This document shows positions 47,001-57,113 of a stretch of DNA of 64,000 nucleotides, piece after piece. This stretch comes from Clarkia xantiana subsp. parviflora (lineage: Eukaryota > Streptophyta > Magnoliopsida > Myrtales > Onagraceae), in NCBI GenBank assembly GCA_036873135.1, contig JAPTYO010000007.1:22178763-22242762 (forward strand), read 5' to 3'. The notes under the pieces were generated by a model. It did not search any database. It worked only from the letters and a program-made list of their open reading frames with translations, and had not been told where the DNA came from. Each line of letters opens with the position of its first letter. Within the stretch, counting starts at the first letter, position 1. Position numbers and translations under genes: made by a program.

Positions 47001-47740
47001 CGCATTTGAATAGCAATTGTGCAACAGTAGCACGTACTCCTTTTTGGATTGCAAAGCGATCTAGTTGGCGCAACAATTTGGTTTCGACGAGCAAAAAACC
47101 ATGAAATGTCGGGTACTTGTTCAGCAAGTCTTCCGATGGTGGACACGATGTCATTTATCCTCCAATCGCCGGTCTTCGCAGTCCCACGAATTTGACTGAT
47201 TACATATTCCGAGTCGGATTCTATAATCACCGATTGCCATCCGTTGTTGACCGCAAGTTGGATTCCCATAAGAATAGTTTTTGCTTTCACACTAGGTATG
47301 TTCATGTCATGAAAGAAGCCATTTCTTCCATCGATAAGGGATCCATTGGAATTCCTTGCCACGACCCCAATTCCGCTTCTTTTCGAAATCGCCACCCAAG
47401 AACCATCACAATTAATTTTAATCTTACCCATAGGAGGTTTGGCCCAAGTCGCAGCAGTGATGGGTGTGCGGTCACTCGCCGTCGGTTGTCGCCGAACATT
47501 GATGCGCCATGTTTCTTCAACGAGACTAGCTGCTTGTTGAACCACATGAGAAGGACGTTGCCGATCGCGGCTATGAACCGCACGACACTTCTCCTTCCAA
47601 ATTTTCCACGCGAGAATCTCAACCTTTAATCATACCATAGCACCCGTCGATCCTAAAAACTTCTGCATATCAATTAATTCATCAATCAAATCCGACCACC
47701 AAAATTCATTACCATATTCCCATCTAATCCGCCCCCACTA
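47001..47740 (-). mobile_element. LINE fragment with RNase H domain, third copy
   Basis: Minus strand encodes 'FWWSDLIDEL', 'LKVEILAWKIWKEKCRAVH', then an RNase H-like domain: 'KINCDGSW', 'GIGVVARNSNGSL', 'SVKAKTILMGIQLAV', 'IIESDSEYVISQIRG' and 'DISWFFARRNQ'. There is a stop codon before LKVEIL and a frame slip near the end. The second catalytic position reads Lys-Ala-Lys instead of the usual Glu-Ala context, so the enzyme is probably dead. More divergent from the copies at 12105 and 17615 than those are from each other. The 3' end is cut where the foldback element begins. Confidence 0.8.
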
Positions 47741-47902
47741 GGAGCCTCCTTATTCGTACATCTAAACTGTTACATACATTACTAATTACACTATTATCTT
47801 TTGCGAAAAACAAAAAATCTTATCTCCTAAACTACCTAACTGAACCGATGTCTCATAGTCATATATAATTTATCTAATCTAAATATAGTACACGCGTATT
47901 AT

Positions 47903-47907
<5 letters not shown>

Positions 47908-47967
<60 letters not shown>
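47908..47967. repeat. (TA)n microsatellite
   Basis: About 30 TA units at a place where copy A of the duplication has only an AT-rich run with T's, so it expanded after the duplication. Confidence 0.95.
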
Positions 47968-47969
<2 letters not shown>

Positions 47970-48315
47970 CCAAATAACACACATTATTAAATGTAACGCG
48001 TACTACATCTACATGCACTTGATATACGTGGTGTGGACCTGTGGTCCTCAGCAGCTAGCCAAGAGAATAATAAAAAATAATAAGAAGAATGAAATATATA
48101 TTATTATTGGGAAAAGAATGAATAACAAGTGATCTTAATAAAGAGACCCTCGAAGAAAGAATCACAAAAAAAAAAAAAAAAAAAAATCAAATGTTACAAC
48201 ATATCAAACCATAAAGATCCTGATACATATGACCATTTAATTATTTTATGACCATATATATATAAATAGTTAAATAAATCCCATCATAATATCCCCGTAG
48301 TAATATGTTTCATGA

Positions 48316-49436
48316 TCACATAAAAGTCGGTGCCGGAGCTGGAGCCGGAGAAGGGCTCGTATATGCCGCACCGGAGCTCATAAGCTCCAACATCCCCCGG
48401 TGAGCGTTAGCTCGGTGTGCGTTGCAAAGATCCGGCAAGTACACTCCTGCAATTAATGTGATTTTAAATTAGTCCTTCAAGTTATTTAATTAGCTGAATC
48501 GATTCTAAAACTTCTAAACATGATACACCCATACCCAATATATATAGAAGTACACATTTTGCGTATGTATAGTTTTTGATTATTTACCTTCGCCGATAGC
48601 CAAGTTGAAGAAGAGATCAACGATGTTATTGCAGTTCAAGAAGCAGTCCGGTGAACAAAGCTTAGCAACGAACTCAGGCTCGAGAAGTGAGTCCGATGAG
48701 ATCCCGACTGACTTCCTATCAACACCGCAGGCTCGAACACATCGATCGCTCTCCACATAGCCTGCCATTTTCTCTGACACAATCTCCGATGTCTTGCATT
48801 TGTACTCGACGCCACTGTCGGCCTCCTCCGATGATTCGGTCTCTAAGGCACATCGTTTCCCCGATGATGCGATTGCGAAAGCGCACATATCGGTCGGGAT
48901 TTCCTCGCAGATGATCTCAGCTGATGGATAACAACATGGATCGAGATAATTAATTAACACAAAATGGACCCGTAATTTTATAAAGGGTTAAAGGAACTTG
49001 GTTAGGTCAATTGTGATTTAGGGATCGAATGACCATATTTAGAGATTAAATTGTAAAAAATTAAAAGCTAGGGATATAAATTAAAGGATTAAACTGAATA
49101 AAATAAAATTATTTAACTGTCAAACTTGACGGTCAACTAACAGATCACCAAAAGTTTACAAACTACAAACGCATTGCACAAAAAGTCTAAAAAATTATGT
49201 TGCGCCAAAAGTCAACTTTGTTCAAATATGTTGTACCAAAAGATATATTAACACTTTTATAAATGAGGTTCATTTAAAAAAAATCATAAAAACTATGTAA
49301 TAAATAACAAAATATGGACTATATATATATAGATGTGCATATAGTTTTAGATGATTTTGTACATACCTAGGGTTGAATGGAGGAAGAGAGAAGAGACAAA
49401 GAGAACCAAGATCGGGAGTTGTCTTGTGGAAGCCAT
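48316..49436 (-). CDS. PAR1: PAR1 secreted protein, copy B
   Basis: Minus-strand exons 49367-49436, 48588-48920 and 48316-48446 give 177 aa. Same three-exon plan and identical splice phases as copy A. The mature exon differs from copy A at only about four residues (for example Asn to Ser in EEAD(N/S)GVEY, Ser to Ala in RCVR(S/A)CG, Asp to Asn in NC(D/N)NIV, Met to Ile in NLA(M/I)GEG). All ten cysteines and the signal peptide are kept. The Pro/Ala tail is two residues longer and ends differently. Both copies are therefore under constraint or very recently duplicated. Function as for copy A. Confidence 0.93.
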
Positions 49437-49530
49437 GGATGTTGTGTGTCGATTTTCTATTGGAAAGAGTGGATTATGTGTTTATGTCGAACTGCCTTGA
49501 GATGGTGTATAAGCTTTGGTGTATTTCTCT

Positions 49531-49540
49531 TTATATATGT
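49531..49540 (-). promoter_or_regulatory. TATA box, PAR1 copy B
   Basis: Minus strand ACATATATAAAGAG, matching copy A. Between it and the ATG, copy B lacks the second TATA-like stretch seen in copy A owing to a deletion around GAGATGGTGTATAAGC. Confidence 0.5.
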
Positions 49541-49720
49541 GTGTGTGAGGAAGAGAGAAATGAATTATAAATGTATTAGTGTTAGTGATTCCCCACTACT
49601 CGATTTGGAAGCAGATTCACACGACTTAAAAAAATTGAACCAATACATGTTGTGGTACTAAAAATATATTTGGAGAAGAATCATTCTTGTAATGTAGAGA
49701 TATTAATTTCATTTATTTTT

Positions 49721-50170
49721 AGATTAAGAACCTAATAAAAACGGTTATAAGTATACATCATTTTGCAGTTATCACGTGTCTCAATTTTTTTGCTGTTGCG
49801 ATTGACTATCTGACGTGTTGGAGTCGTTGCGTTCATTTTTGCATAATACGTCGAACAACCTATCATAATAATCGATACATTAAACAACCAACCACAACAA
49901 AAAAATATCATGTTGTCACGCGTAGGTCACATTCGTTACGTCAATCTTTATTAGTGCATAAATTATAGCAAACATGGAAACACTAATTTTTTTTTTCATA
50001 TATATCAATATTAATATACACTAATAGTTTTAACGACAATTTTTTTTAATAGAATAGTGAAACAAAACAAATTTAATTTGTCATATAAATAATCACAAAA
50101 AAGAAAGATGAAAATGAAATACATAATTAGAACATGATATATATTTGAGAGAGTTTTTAGGTTTTTAACT
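49721..50170. mobile_element. Copy B version of the PAR1-upstream MITE
   Basis: Starts AGATTAAGAACCTAAT after TTTATTTTT and ends near GGTTTTTAACT. Shares GTGTCTCAATT and GCGATTGACTATCTGACGTG with 43731-44246 but has lost part of the middle, including the paired CACGTG block. One CACGTG remains near 49774. Its presence in both blocks shows the insertion came before the duplication. Confidence 0.75.
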
Positions 50171-50575
50171 ATTTATTATATATATATATTATCAAACAAT
50201 ATTAGAAAAGCTAGGTATTCGTAGTATAATTAAGAGAGTGCTCTCAACTCTCACTACAATGTGTATTCATTTTCATTGTTATTCCTCGATCAAAAACTTG
50301 TGTGCATCCGACAAAACAACTCGACCATTTACGTAAGCATTTATTTACTACTATTTAACGTGGTGCAGATATTTGCTACGTGCATTCGTCGTGTTTGTTC
50401 TTGAGGATGATGAACGCATTAAGGACGTGCTTGGATGTCCTTTTTGGGATAATGCCGTTTTCCGTATTCTTGCAGGTGTCATAATTCATAAGGACCATCA
50501 AAATAACAACATTATTATTATACTCTACTTAATTTACACTATAAATAATTCTCACTTGCACAAGAGCTCGTAAAA

Positions 50576-52400
50576 GTTTAAATACTAAGTATGAATATTT
50601 TTTCGTTTCTCTAATGATATTTTTTTCGTTTCTCTAATGACTCTGAGCTTAAGAATTTTTAAGGACTTTCAATTGATTGTTACTTTTCTCTTCTCAACAA
50701 TCTATATTTATTATTTAATTAATAATAATGGAAATTATAAATAATAGTTATATATAATAAGAAAAGTTAAAGTCCGATGCTTGGAAAATGGACATTTCTC
50801 TATTTGAAATTTGGGCCTAGTACAGAAACCGAAGAGTCCAACAAGTGGGCTGAAGAGATTCGGAAAGGATCATTTCCAAGTTATTGAATGAAAGCCCATT
50901 ATTGAGTCGAATTCAAAATGTATGTAAGATGTATACTTTTTTTTTTTGGTAAACGTAAGATGTATACTTAGTTGCACGACCAATTACATTACAATGTAAA
51001 TAAGCCTAAACCAGTTGTGATCTTATTATTATTATGAAAAAATATATCACAAAGCTTTTACATTGTTATTAGTATACTTAAATACATACCATCTAATACT
51101 AGGTTTACTTTATCTAATACTAGGTTTACTTTCGCACACTATTTCATGTACCAAATACAGCAATATAATTTTATCGTTCATAATTACAATGGGTTGGACC
51201 ATTTTACTCAACGGAAAAATATACATATTCCGAAAGTAACATACCGAGAAATTCCAACTGTGTCTTGACACAAAAATGCTACAAAAGTTGCTATTTATTA
51301 CGCGCCAGTCATTGTGATTAGAATTTGGAACAGTCCGACATTCGGAATATCTATCAAAGCTCTTTACTCAACCCTCCCCCCCCCCCCCTATTCCTTTTTT
51401 TTTGGGTTAAGAATAAAGTATAAATTATTTTTAAAAATATTCATAAATTTTAATGAAATATATATATATATATATATATTCCAATTTTTAAATATATTTA
51501 CCAACCATCTTTCTTAATTACTATAAGTTAATTATTTTTTAAATATTATTTGCTAAATAGTTTTTTAAACTTTAAAATTATTCTCTATTTTTTATTTTAA
51601 ACATTCTATTTTTTTTAAATTATTTTGGGGCCGGTCGAAGTAGTGGGAGCATGCATGTACATGCTAGATTTTTATCTGACAAGTCTGCTAAAGTGTACTG
51701 CCTCTTTGTCTATTGCAGCTGTCAATTCAACAATTTGAAATGAAATCGTAACAGAATTTCGTATTAAAAAGAGGAATGCCTTCGATTCTGTGTTTTTTTT
51801 TAATTTGGTTGATAAATGTTTCCTTTTCGTCTGTTTTATTTGTCAAAATGGATATAAATGACACTCTTATTAATTCTATATTCTAAAATGGAAACAAATT
51901 TGTTTCACAGTTAAAAAAATAATCATGTATTAAAAAAAAATTAATAATAATAATATGGCCAGCACATCGCTCGATTGACCGAGCTAGAGAGCTCGCTTGG
52001 GCTTAACCGCTTAAGTGAAATCAGGTCGCCTAGTGAGCCCCTCACCCTCACCCTCACTCAGTGAATAGAGTTATGTCTAATTCCATGTATTTTTTTATTT
52101 TTATTTTAATATTTAGGGACTTAATTATTTAAGTGAATGTATAAGTTAGTTGTTCAATTAAATTAACCAGAAAAAAAATCTCACACTATGAAAAAAATAT
52201 AAACATCTGTAGGAGAAATAAAGATTGTGCAGAAGACTGATGTAATATAATATGTATATATATAATTACCATTTCCTCTGTAAAGCAAAATGGAATCTCC
52301 TTCTCTTCCACTACAGTACAAACCCTAGAACTCAAATCATTCCAGCAGTAAGCACCTTCTCCGCCCTCCCATCACTAAGCTTCAGCTCCCAAGTCACTCC
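50576..52400. other. AT-rich spacer upstream of the lectin gene
   Basis: No gene. A C-run near 51375-51387, TA-runs near 51460-51478, and a SINE-like GC-richer patch at 51960-52060 (GCTCGATTGACCGAGCTAG..). The last 80 bases are pyrimidine-rich leader of the lectin gene. Confidence 0.5.
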
Positions 52401-52406
52401 CTTTCC

Positions 52407-53387
52407 ATGGCTTCCACACTCGCGTTCCTCATTATCCTCTTCCTCAAAGCATTCTGCGCCGCAGAACCACAAAGCGCCTCCTTCTCTTTCAGCAGGTTCG
52501 ACCAAGACCCCTACTTCCAGTCCAACATTGCCCTCTCCGGCGATGCGAAGGTCATCAGTGACGGCTCTGCGATTCAACTCACTGGGGAGGCCACGTACAA
52601 GAAACCAATCAAGATTCTCCAAGGTAATCCCCCCAGTTTGGTCTCTTTCTCCTCGCACTTCTCATTTTCACTGTCTGGTGGCAATGGAGACGGATTGGCG
52701 TTTCTGATGGGTCCAATTAGGGCTAATTTGAGTGAGTTCGGTGCCCTAGATAAGATTCTTGCTGTTGAATTTGAGAAATCGAAAGAAGCTGAAACTGATC
52801 ATGTAAGAGAAGCTCAAGTTAATGTCAATTTAGGTTCGTTGGTTACTGTCAGAATCAGCAATGCGTCTTCTTTGGTGTCATATAATGGTGAAAGATTAGA
52901 TTGTTGGATAGATTATGAAGCAGGGTCAATGATGTTAGAGGTCAGGTTGACCGAGCTCGGGAATCCGAGGCCGAAGGACCCGGTGCTCCTGCACCAACTA
53001 GATTTGTCAAAAATGTGGAAAGATGATGAAGTTGTTATGGGTTTGAGCTCGAACAGAAGCTGCTTTATCTATTCATGGAGTTTCGAGTTGAGGACTGTCC
53101 CCCATTGGATGCATTCTCAGCCGTTGGATCCCAATGCCGTCTCCAAGGAGGCGGAGAATCCGACGGTTCGTGGGAAAAGTAATTGTGTATTGAGAGTCTT
53201 AGCTACGATGATCTTCGGCACTGCAAGTGTGGCACTGGGTTCGATTTTGGTAGCGTATGTTTGTGCTGTGTTTGGGAGCCGCAGTCGAGACCTGGTTCCA
53301 GAAGGGTTCGTGATGAAACCACTGGATTGTGAGTACAAGAAGGTCGGTGTGGTTGTTGTTGATAAGGTTGTCACAGATGGTCTTTAG
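52407..53387 (+). CDS. L-type lectin-domain membrane protein without kinase
   Basis: Single exon, 326 aa, start context TTCCATGGC. Residues 1-19 are a signal peptide. Residues about 22-230 follow the legume-lectin beta-sandwich pattern: 'SFSFSRFD', 'GDAKVISDGSAIQLTG', 'VSFSSHFSFSLSGGNGDGLAFL' (Asp95 equals the conserved sugar-site Asp), 'LAVEFEK', 'YNGERLDCWIDYEAG', 'LEVRL', 'VVMGLSSN' and 'YSWSFEL'. A membrane helix spans about residues 262-289, followed by a short cytosolic tail of about 37 residues. Lectin receptor kinases share this plan but continue into a kinase of about 300 residues, absent here with a normal stop. The metal-binding loop normally reads E-F-D..N..D; here it is VEFEKSKEAETDH, so Ca/Mn-dependent sugar binding is doubtful. 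Ligand and role unknown. Confidence 0.9.
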   Translation: MASTLAFLIILFLKAFCAAEPQSASFSFSRFDQDPYFQSNIALSGDAKVISDGSAIQLTGEATYKKPIKILQGNPPSLVSFSSHFSFSLSGGNGDGLAFLMGPIRANLSEFGALDKILAVEFEKSKEAETDHVREAQVNVNLGSLVTVRISNASSLVSYNGERLDCWIDYEAGSMMLEVRLTELGNPRPKDPVLLHQLDLSKMWKDDEVVMGLSSNRSCFIYSWSFELRTVPHWMHSQPLDPNAVSKEAENPTVRGKSNCVLRVLATMIFGTASVALGSILVAYVCAVFGSRSRDLVPEGFVMKPLDCEYKKVGVVVVDKVVTDGL

Positions 53388-53928
53388 ATTTAATCATGTT
53401 CTTAAGTTTTTGTCGGTGATGATGTAAATTGATGTTTGGTTGATCTACTTGTAATGTAGAATGTAATGACTTATTTGTCTTGAATGATAGTTTCATGATC
53501 ATATTTGGGCATAAATGAAGCCAATATGGTAAAGTTGAGGCTATACCGTTTGGTAGGTTCAATAGAGGAGATTAGTGAACATCAACAGCTTTCTCATTGT
53601 TCATTCAGTGAAATCATGCTAACAAATCATTATAAATCCTTGAATTGTAATTTAACCAAATTGATAAAGGTACAATCTTTGATATTTCTGTCATGATTAT
53701 CCCTTGCTCCTTGCATAATCAATATCAACATAGTTAAATAATCCAACAAGTCTGCAATGACATTCTGTGCAAGATTCTGCAATTGGACACAGAAAAGCTC
53801 ACACGCAGAAGATTTTAGATTCTAAACAACAATGAACACAATATGATTCTTCCTATCATAAAAATTCAGAGGAAAACAATGATTTGAAGAAGGGTTGCTG
53901 TAAATCCATTTTTCAGTGATGAAAACTA
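53388..53928. other. Lectin-gene 3' UTR and convergent spacer
   Basis: Trailer of the lectin gene on + and, if the minus-strand snoRNA transcript exists, its downstream part. No coding gene. Confidence 0.4.
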
Positions 53929-54025
53929 GGAGCATCTCAGAGAATTACATTCCCCATATGTATCTTCATGGTTAAATCATAGTGCAAGGATAACAAAAGA
54001 TTGAGTACTCATCATAGATAGCTCC
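53929..54025 (-). ncRNA. Candidate C/D-box snoRNA
   Basis: On the minus strand, box C ATGATGA (54009-54015) and box D CTGA (53937-53940) are about 70 bases apart. The outer flanks pair: 5' GGAGCTATC (54017-54025) against 3' GATGCTCC (53929-53936), an 8-bp stem with one bulged U directly outside the boxes. This closed C/D plan is the defining layout of box C/D snoRNAs, which guide 2'-O-methylation in the nucleolus. A C'-like ATGATTT lies inside near 53978-53984. I could not assign a target rRNA or snRNA position from memory. The upstream region (minus direction) has telo-box motifs typical of plant snoRNA promoters. Confidence 0.62.
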
Positions 54026-54390
54026 ATCTTCAAAAGAAGATCAACAATGAACAAAAGTCAGAACTTGAATCCGAAAAGTCGAGATTAAAACACAAGATTC
54101 ATCATTTTAACAATGACCATATAATTTGTTACTTTTTTTATATCTAATGGACATTGCCAACGACAACCGGACCATGACAACCTCGTGAGTTGCCTAGGTA
54201 GTTTTTTCCAGAACAGAGAAAGATTATTAATTTGATTCAATAAAAGGAATAACATACTTAAAAAGGTCTCAGTTTCAGTAGTTTTCATCAGCTAACTTCC
54301 TTCAATGGAAGGAAGAAACAGATAGATAACGCAGTTTTTATAACATCACCGACCAAGGTTGCAATTTTAAAAAAGCTGAGAGATTATCTG

Positions 54391-54762
54391 CAAACCCTAA
54401 CGCAGCAAGAAATCGCATCGCAGCAGCATAAGCGACCACCGTATGAGAAAAATTCGGACCAAGAAGATAATCAAATTCGAAACCCTAAGAACAGATCAGA
54501 GAAAAATAAATGCAGAGAATCGAAGATGAAGGCAAGAAATTAGAATGACGATAGATCGATCTAGATGGCGATTAATATATGCCGGGAGCGGCGGGAGAGT
54601 CGGACGTAAACCCTAACAAGGGTAATTTCGGTATATATCGTTGGACTATTGGGTCGGGCCTCTAATGGGCCGAGCCTAGGTTGATTTTCTGAGCCCACTA
54701 TTTCGGCTGGTTCGCGATATATAAAATCCACTATACGCTACCAGTTCTTTCTTCTAGGGTTT
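54391..54762. promoter_or_regulatory. Shared promoter region with telo-boxes and site II motifs
   Basis: AAACCCTAA-type telo-boxes occur at 54392-54400, 54480-54488 and 54608-54616, and the complementary CTAGGGTTT at 54754-54762. Site II words (TGGGCC/TGGGCT) are at about 54666-54671 on + and 54691-54696 on -. TATATAAAA at 54718-54726 serves RPL35A, and the minus-strand TATATTAAT near 54571-54580 could serve the leftward transcript. Telo-box plus site II is the established combination in plant ribosomal-protein and snoRNA promoters. Confidence 0.7.
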
Positions 54763-54805
54763 CCATCGGCCGCTTCAAGAGCAGAGCAGACCAGAAGCAG
54801 CAGAA

Positions 54806-55355
54806 ATGGTGAAGGGACGTCAAGGAGAGCGAGTGAGGTAGTACAGATGATTCTCGATTTTCATTGACCTTTCACTCTTCTTATTCTTATTCATTGACCT
54901 TCTTCACTGTTCTTATTCTTATCTGTGGTTCAATCTTGATCTGCAGACTCTACATCCGAGGGACCGTCCTCGGATACAAGAGGTCCAAGTCGAATCAGTA
55001 TCCCAATACCTCGCTTGTTCAGATCGAGGGCGTGAACACCAAGGAGGATGTTGCGTGGTACGCGGGAAAGCGCATGGCGTACATTTACAAGGCGAAGGTG
55101 AAGAAGGACGGCAGTCACTACCGGTGCATCTGGGGCAAGGTCATCAGGCCGCACGGCAACAGTGGAGTTGTTCGCGCCAAGTTCAAGTCTAACCTTCCTC
55201 CCAAGTCGATGGTATTAAGTTACTCTGCTACTTTTTTGAGATATATGTATTGATCTTCAGTATATGCCTTCATTGTGAAGTATTCATGGTTTTGATTGTT
55301 TAATATATGACAGGGAGCTAAGGTTAGAGTTTTCATGTATCCCAGCAACATATGA
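54806..55355 (+). CDS. RPL35A: Ribosomal protein eL33 (RPL35A), 60S subunit
   Basis: Exons 54806-54837, 54947-55211 and 55314-55355 give 112 aa, the exact family size. Family landmarks: '[20 protein letters not shown]', '[14 protein letters not shown]', '[18 protein letters not shown]', '[19 protein letters not shown]', '[19 protein letters not shown]'. It is a small beta-barrel protein of the cytosolic large ribosomal subunit. The first exon codes for only ten full codons plus two bases, a common plan in plant ribosomal-protein genes. The promoter carries telo-box and site II motifs and a TATA box about 80 bases before the ATG. An intron appears to interrupt the 3' UTR. Intact. Confidence 0.97.
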
Positions 55356-55356
55356 G

Positions 55357-56043
55357 GTAATGCGTCTTTCTAGCTCTTTTTGCTAAATTCTTTGGTCTTG
55401 ATTTTGATCAACTGCATTGTACCGAAATAGAAGTAATGCATCTGTTTGATGATTACCTTTGGTATTAGTTTCTACTATAGTTATTCATAAACTGATCGAA
55501 TTTGAATTCGAATTGGAAATCGAATGAAAATGTGTGCAGAAATGGTTATTGTGATCCGATAAGTTATTAGCCTGGCCTGATATTTCGGGCTATTTTTTAT
55601 ATTTCTCCTGCTTTATTGAGCTATAATTCAACATTACAAAGACAAATACCCTAAAAACCACCAAAGACTAGGACAAACTTGAAAATGCTTTACCCTGAAT
55701 TATGCAATGATAGATTTTTATTATGGCTAAATTTGTAGTTAGAGATTCACTTATGTTATTTTGGTCGTACTAGTTACCACATTCTTCTTAACTTAAAGAG
55801 CATCTTATGAGTATCTAAGCTGATCAAACTAAAAGTTGCATCAGAATCTGAATTAAATGAGAAGAGTATCCTAATGTAGTTGAAACACCTTAAAATTGTT
55901 ATTGTCGATTTGATACCTTGTTGGGATTTGCTATTGCCTCATACTTAGTCAGTCTGAAACGTGTATCCACCACCCTGCATAACTGACTTGTTTGTAGCTT
56001 GTTTGAATTATGCAACTAATGGTACTCTTGTCATGAACTGCAG
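55357..56043 (+). other. Probable 3'-UTR intron of RPL35A
   Basis: One base after the stop codon a good donor appears (G/GTAATGCG), and a pyrimidine-poor but usable acceptor (GAACTGCAG) lies at 56035-56043. It is followed by a G/T-rich trailer ending near 56240. The intervening 687 bases are AT-rich intron-like sequence. Transcript evidence would be needed to be sure. Confidence 0.5.
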
Positions 56044-56243
56044 AGATATCTATTCGCGGGTATAGACTTGCTGTGGTGTTGGGAGAGACCTGATTAGCCT
56101 CTGCAAGAGCTAGACTCGATGCTGTTTACCCTTGTTTCTTTTGTGAGAACAAAGATAGTTGTTAGCCTTTTGCTTATGCTTCCAGTTAGCTGTAATGGAT
56201 TTTGGGACGCAATTTACCTATGCTTATGCTAAACCATGGTCTA

Positions 56244-57100
56244 CAATTTCTTGCATTTACATTGTTTCTTGAGTTTTCTGTGGCAAGGAAGAATTTTCTT
56301 TGCCCAAGCATAGTTTAAAATTTTGACTTCATCTCGTATGAGAATACTATTTTGTGATATACTTGCAGTAAATCTTTTATTACCCAGTGATGTTTTCGTA
56401 AGCTCATCTTGATAGTGGGTATGGGAATAATATAAAACTGGTGTAAAAGTTCGTTAAAAACCTTTATTGGTGCAATTTGTTTTTTTCTTTTTTATGGTGA
56501 ATGGTTTCTTTAGTTAAATTATGCTGAATGGTTTTAATATGTTGGAAACTGATGTTAAATGCTTATGGTATTTTTTTCTATTATCCGTTCAAAATTGTAA
56601 TTTTATATATTTTGAGACCCAAACTCAACAAGGTACTTCCCATTCAAATCAGCTCCTGATCTAAGTCCCATACATAGACAATTGGTCCCCATTGTTGCTC
56701 CACGGTTGAGATACAATCCAGAAATTAAATATGTCCGGCTAGTTGAGTTCTTCAGTTAGTTTAGTTCTTGTACCCATCTTCTCTTTTATTTATTTTGTTA
56801 CTTGATTGTAATCCGAATGGATTGTCATTGCTTTTCATTCAATAAAGTAACATCTTTGAACCAGAAAAAAAAAAAAAGTAATTTAGAATGTTGACTTTTT
56901 TTTTTGGGCAAAAATTTGAATGTTGACTTGACTGACTCATATATACAGTCATAATAAAATAATAATAGCAGTTGAACAACTACAGCGACCGTGGCGGAAG
57001 GTGATGCAGACAGTGATATATTCATCTTCTTCCATTGATTTCATTTCTGCACCAGTCGGAGGAGCTCAGTTCAGACGGAGGATAGGATCCCGATCCTTCA
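56244..57100. other. Spacer between RPL35A and CAC3
   Basis: AT-rich sequence without a gene. A-run at about 56863-56877 and T-run near 56897-56906 may be ends of an old retroposed copy but no body was recognised. Confidence 0.4.
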
Positions 57101-57104
57101 TTCT

Positions 57105-57113
57105 TATATATAT
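57105..57113 (+). promoter_or_regulatory. Probable TATA box of CAC3
   Basis: TATATATAC followed by a CT-rich leader (TCTCTTGTCTCACTCAG, CCAACTCTCTCCTCC). A 5'-UTR intron seems to run from the donor at 57300 (CCG/GTAATTG) to the acceptor at 58043 (TTTTCAG), leaving 38 leader bases before the ATG at 58082. Confidence 0.5.

Larger units (their letters stand above)
47750..50575. repeat. Duplicated block, copy B (contains PAR1 B)
   Basis: Second copy of 41826-44640. Differs by an expanded (TA)n tract at 47908-47967, an A-run near 48168-48186 and a roughly 70-base shorter upstream MITE. The right limit is where similarity fades after TAATTCTCACTTGCA. Confidence 0.88.

Noticed and set aside
39472..50575. 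A functional cluster linking MOT1, the laccase and the PAR1 genes
   Set aside because: The products belong to unrelated processes and neighbouring genes are separated by transposon-rich spacer; proximity alone is not evidence of a pathway.
54058..54104. A second C/D pair (TGATGA at 54099-54104, CTGA at 54057-54060, minus strand)
   Set aside because: Boxes are only about 40 bases apart and the flanks pair poorly, so too short and unstable for a typical snoRNA; could be revisited with RNA data.
54085..54288. 67-residue minus-strand frame near the snoRNA
   Set aside because: No family features; lies in the presumed non-coding transcript.
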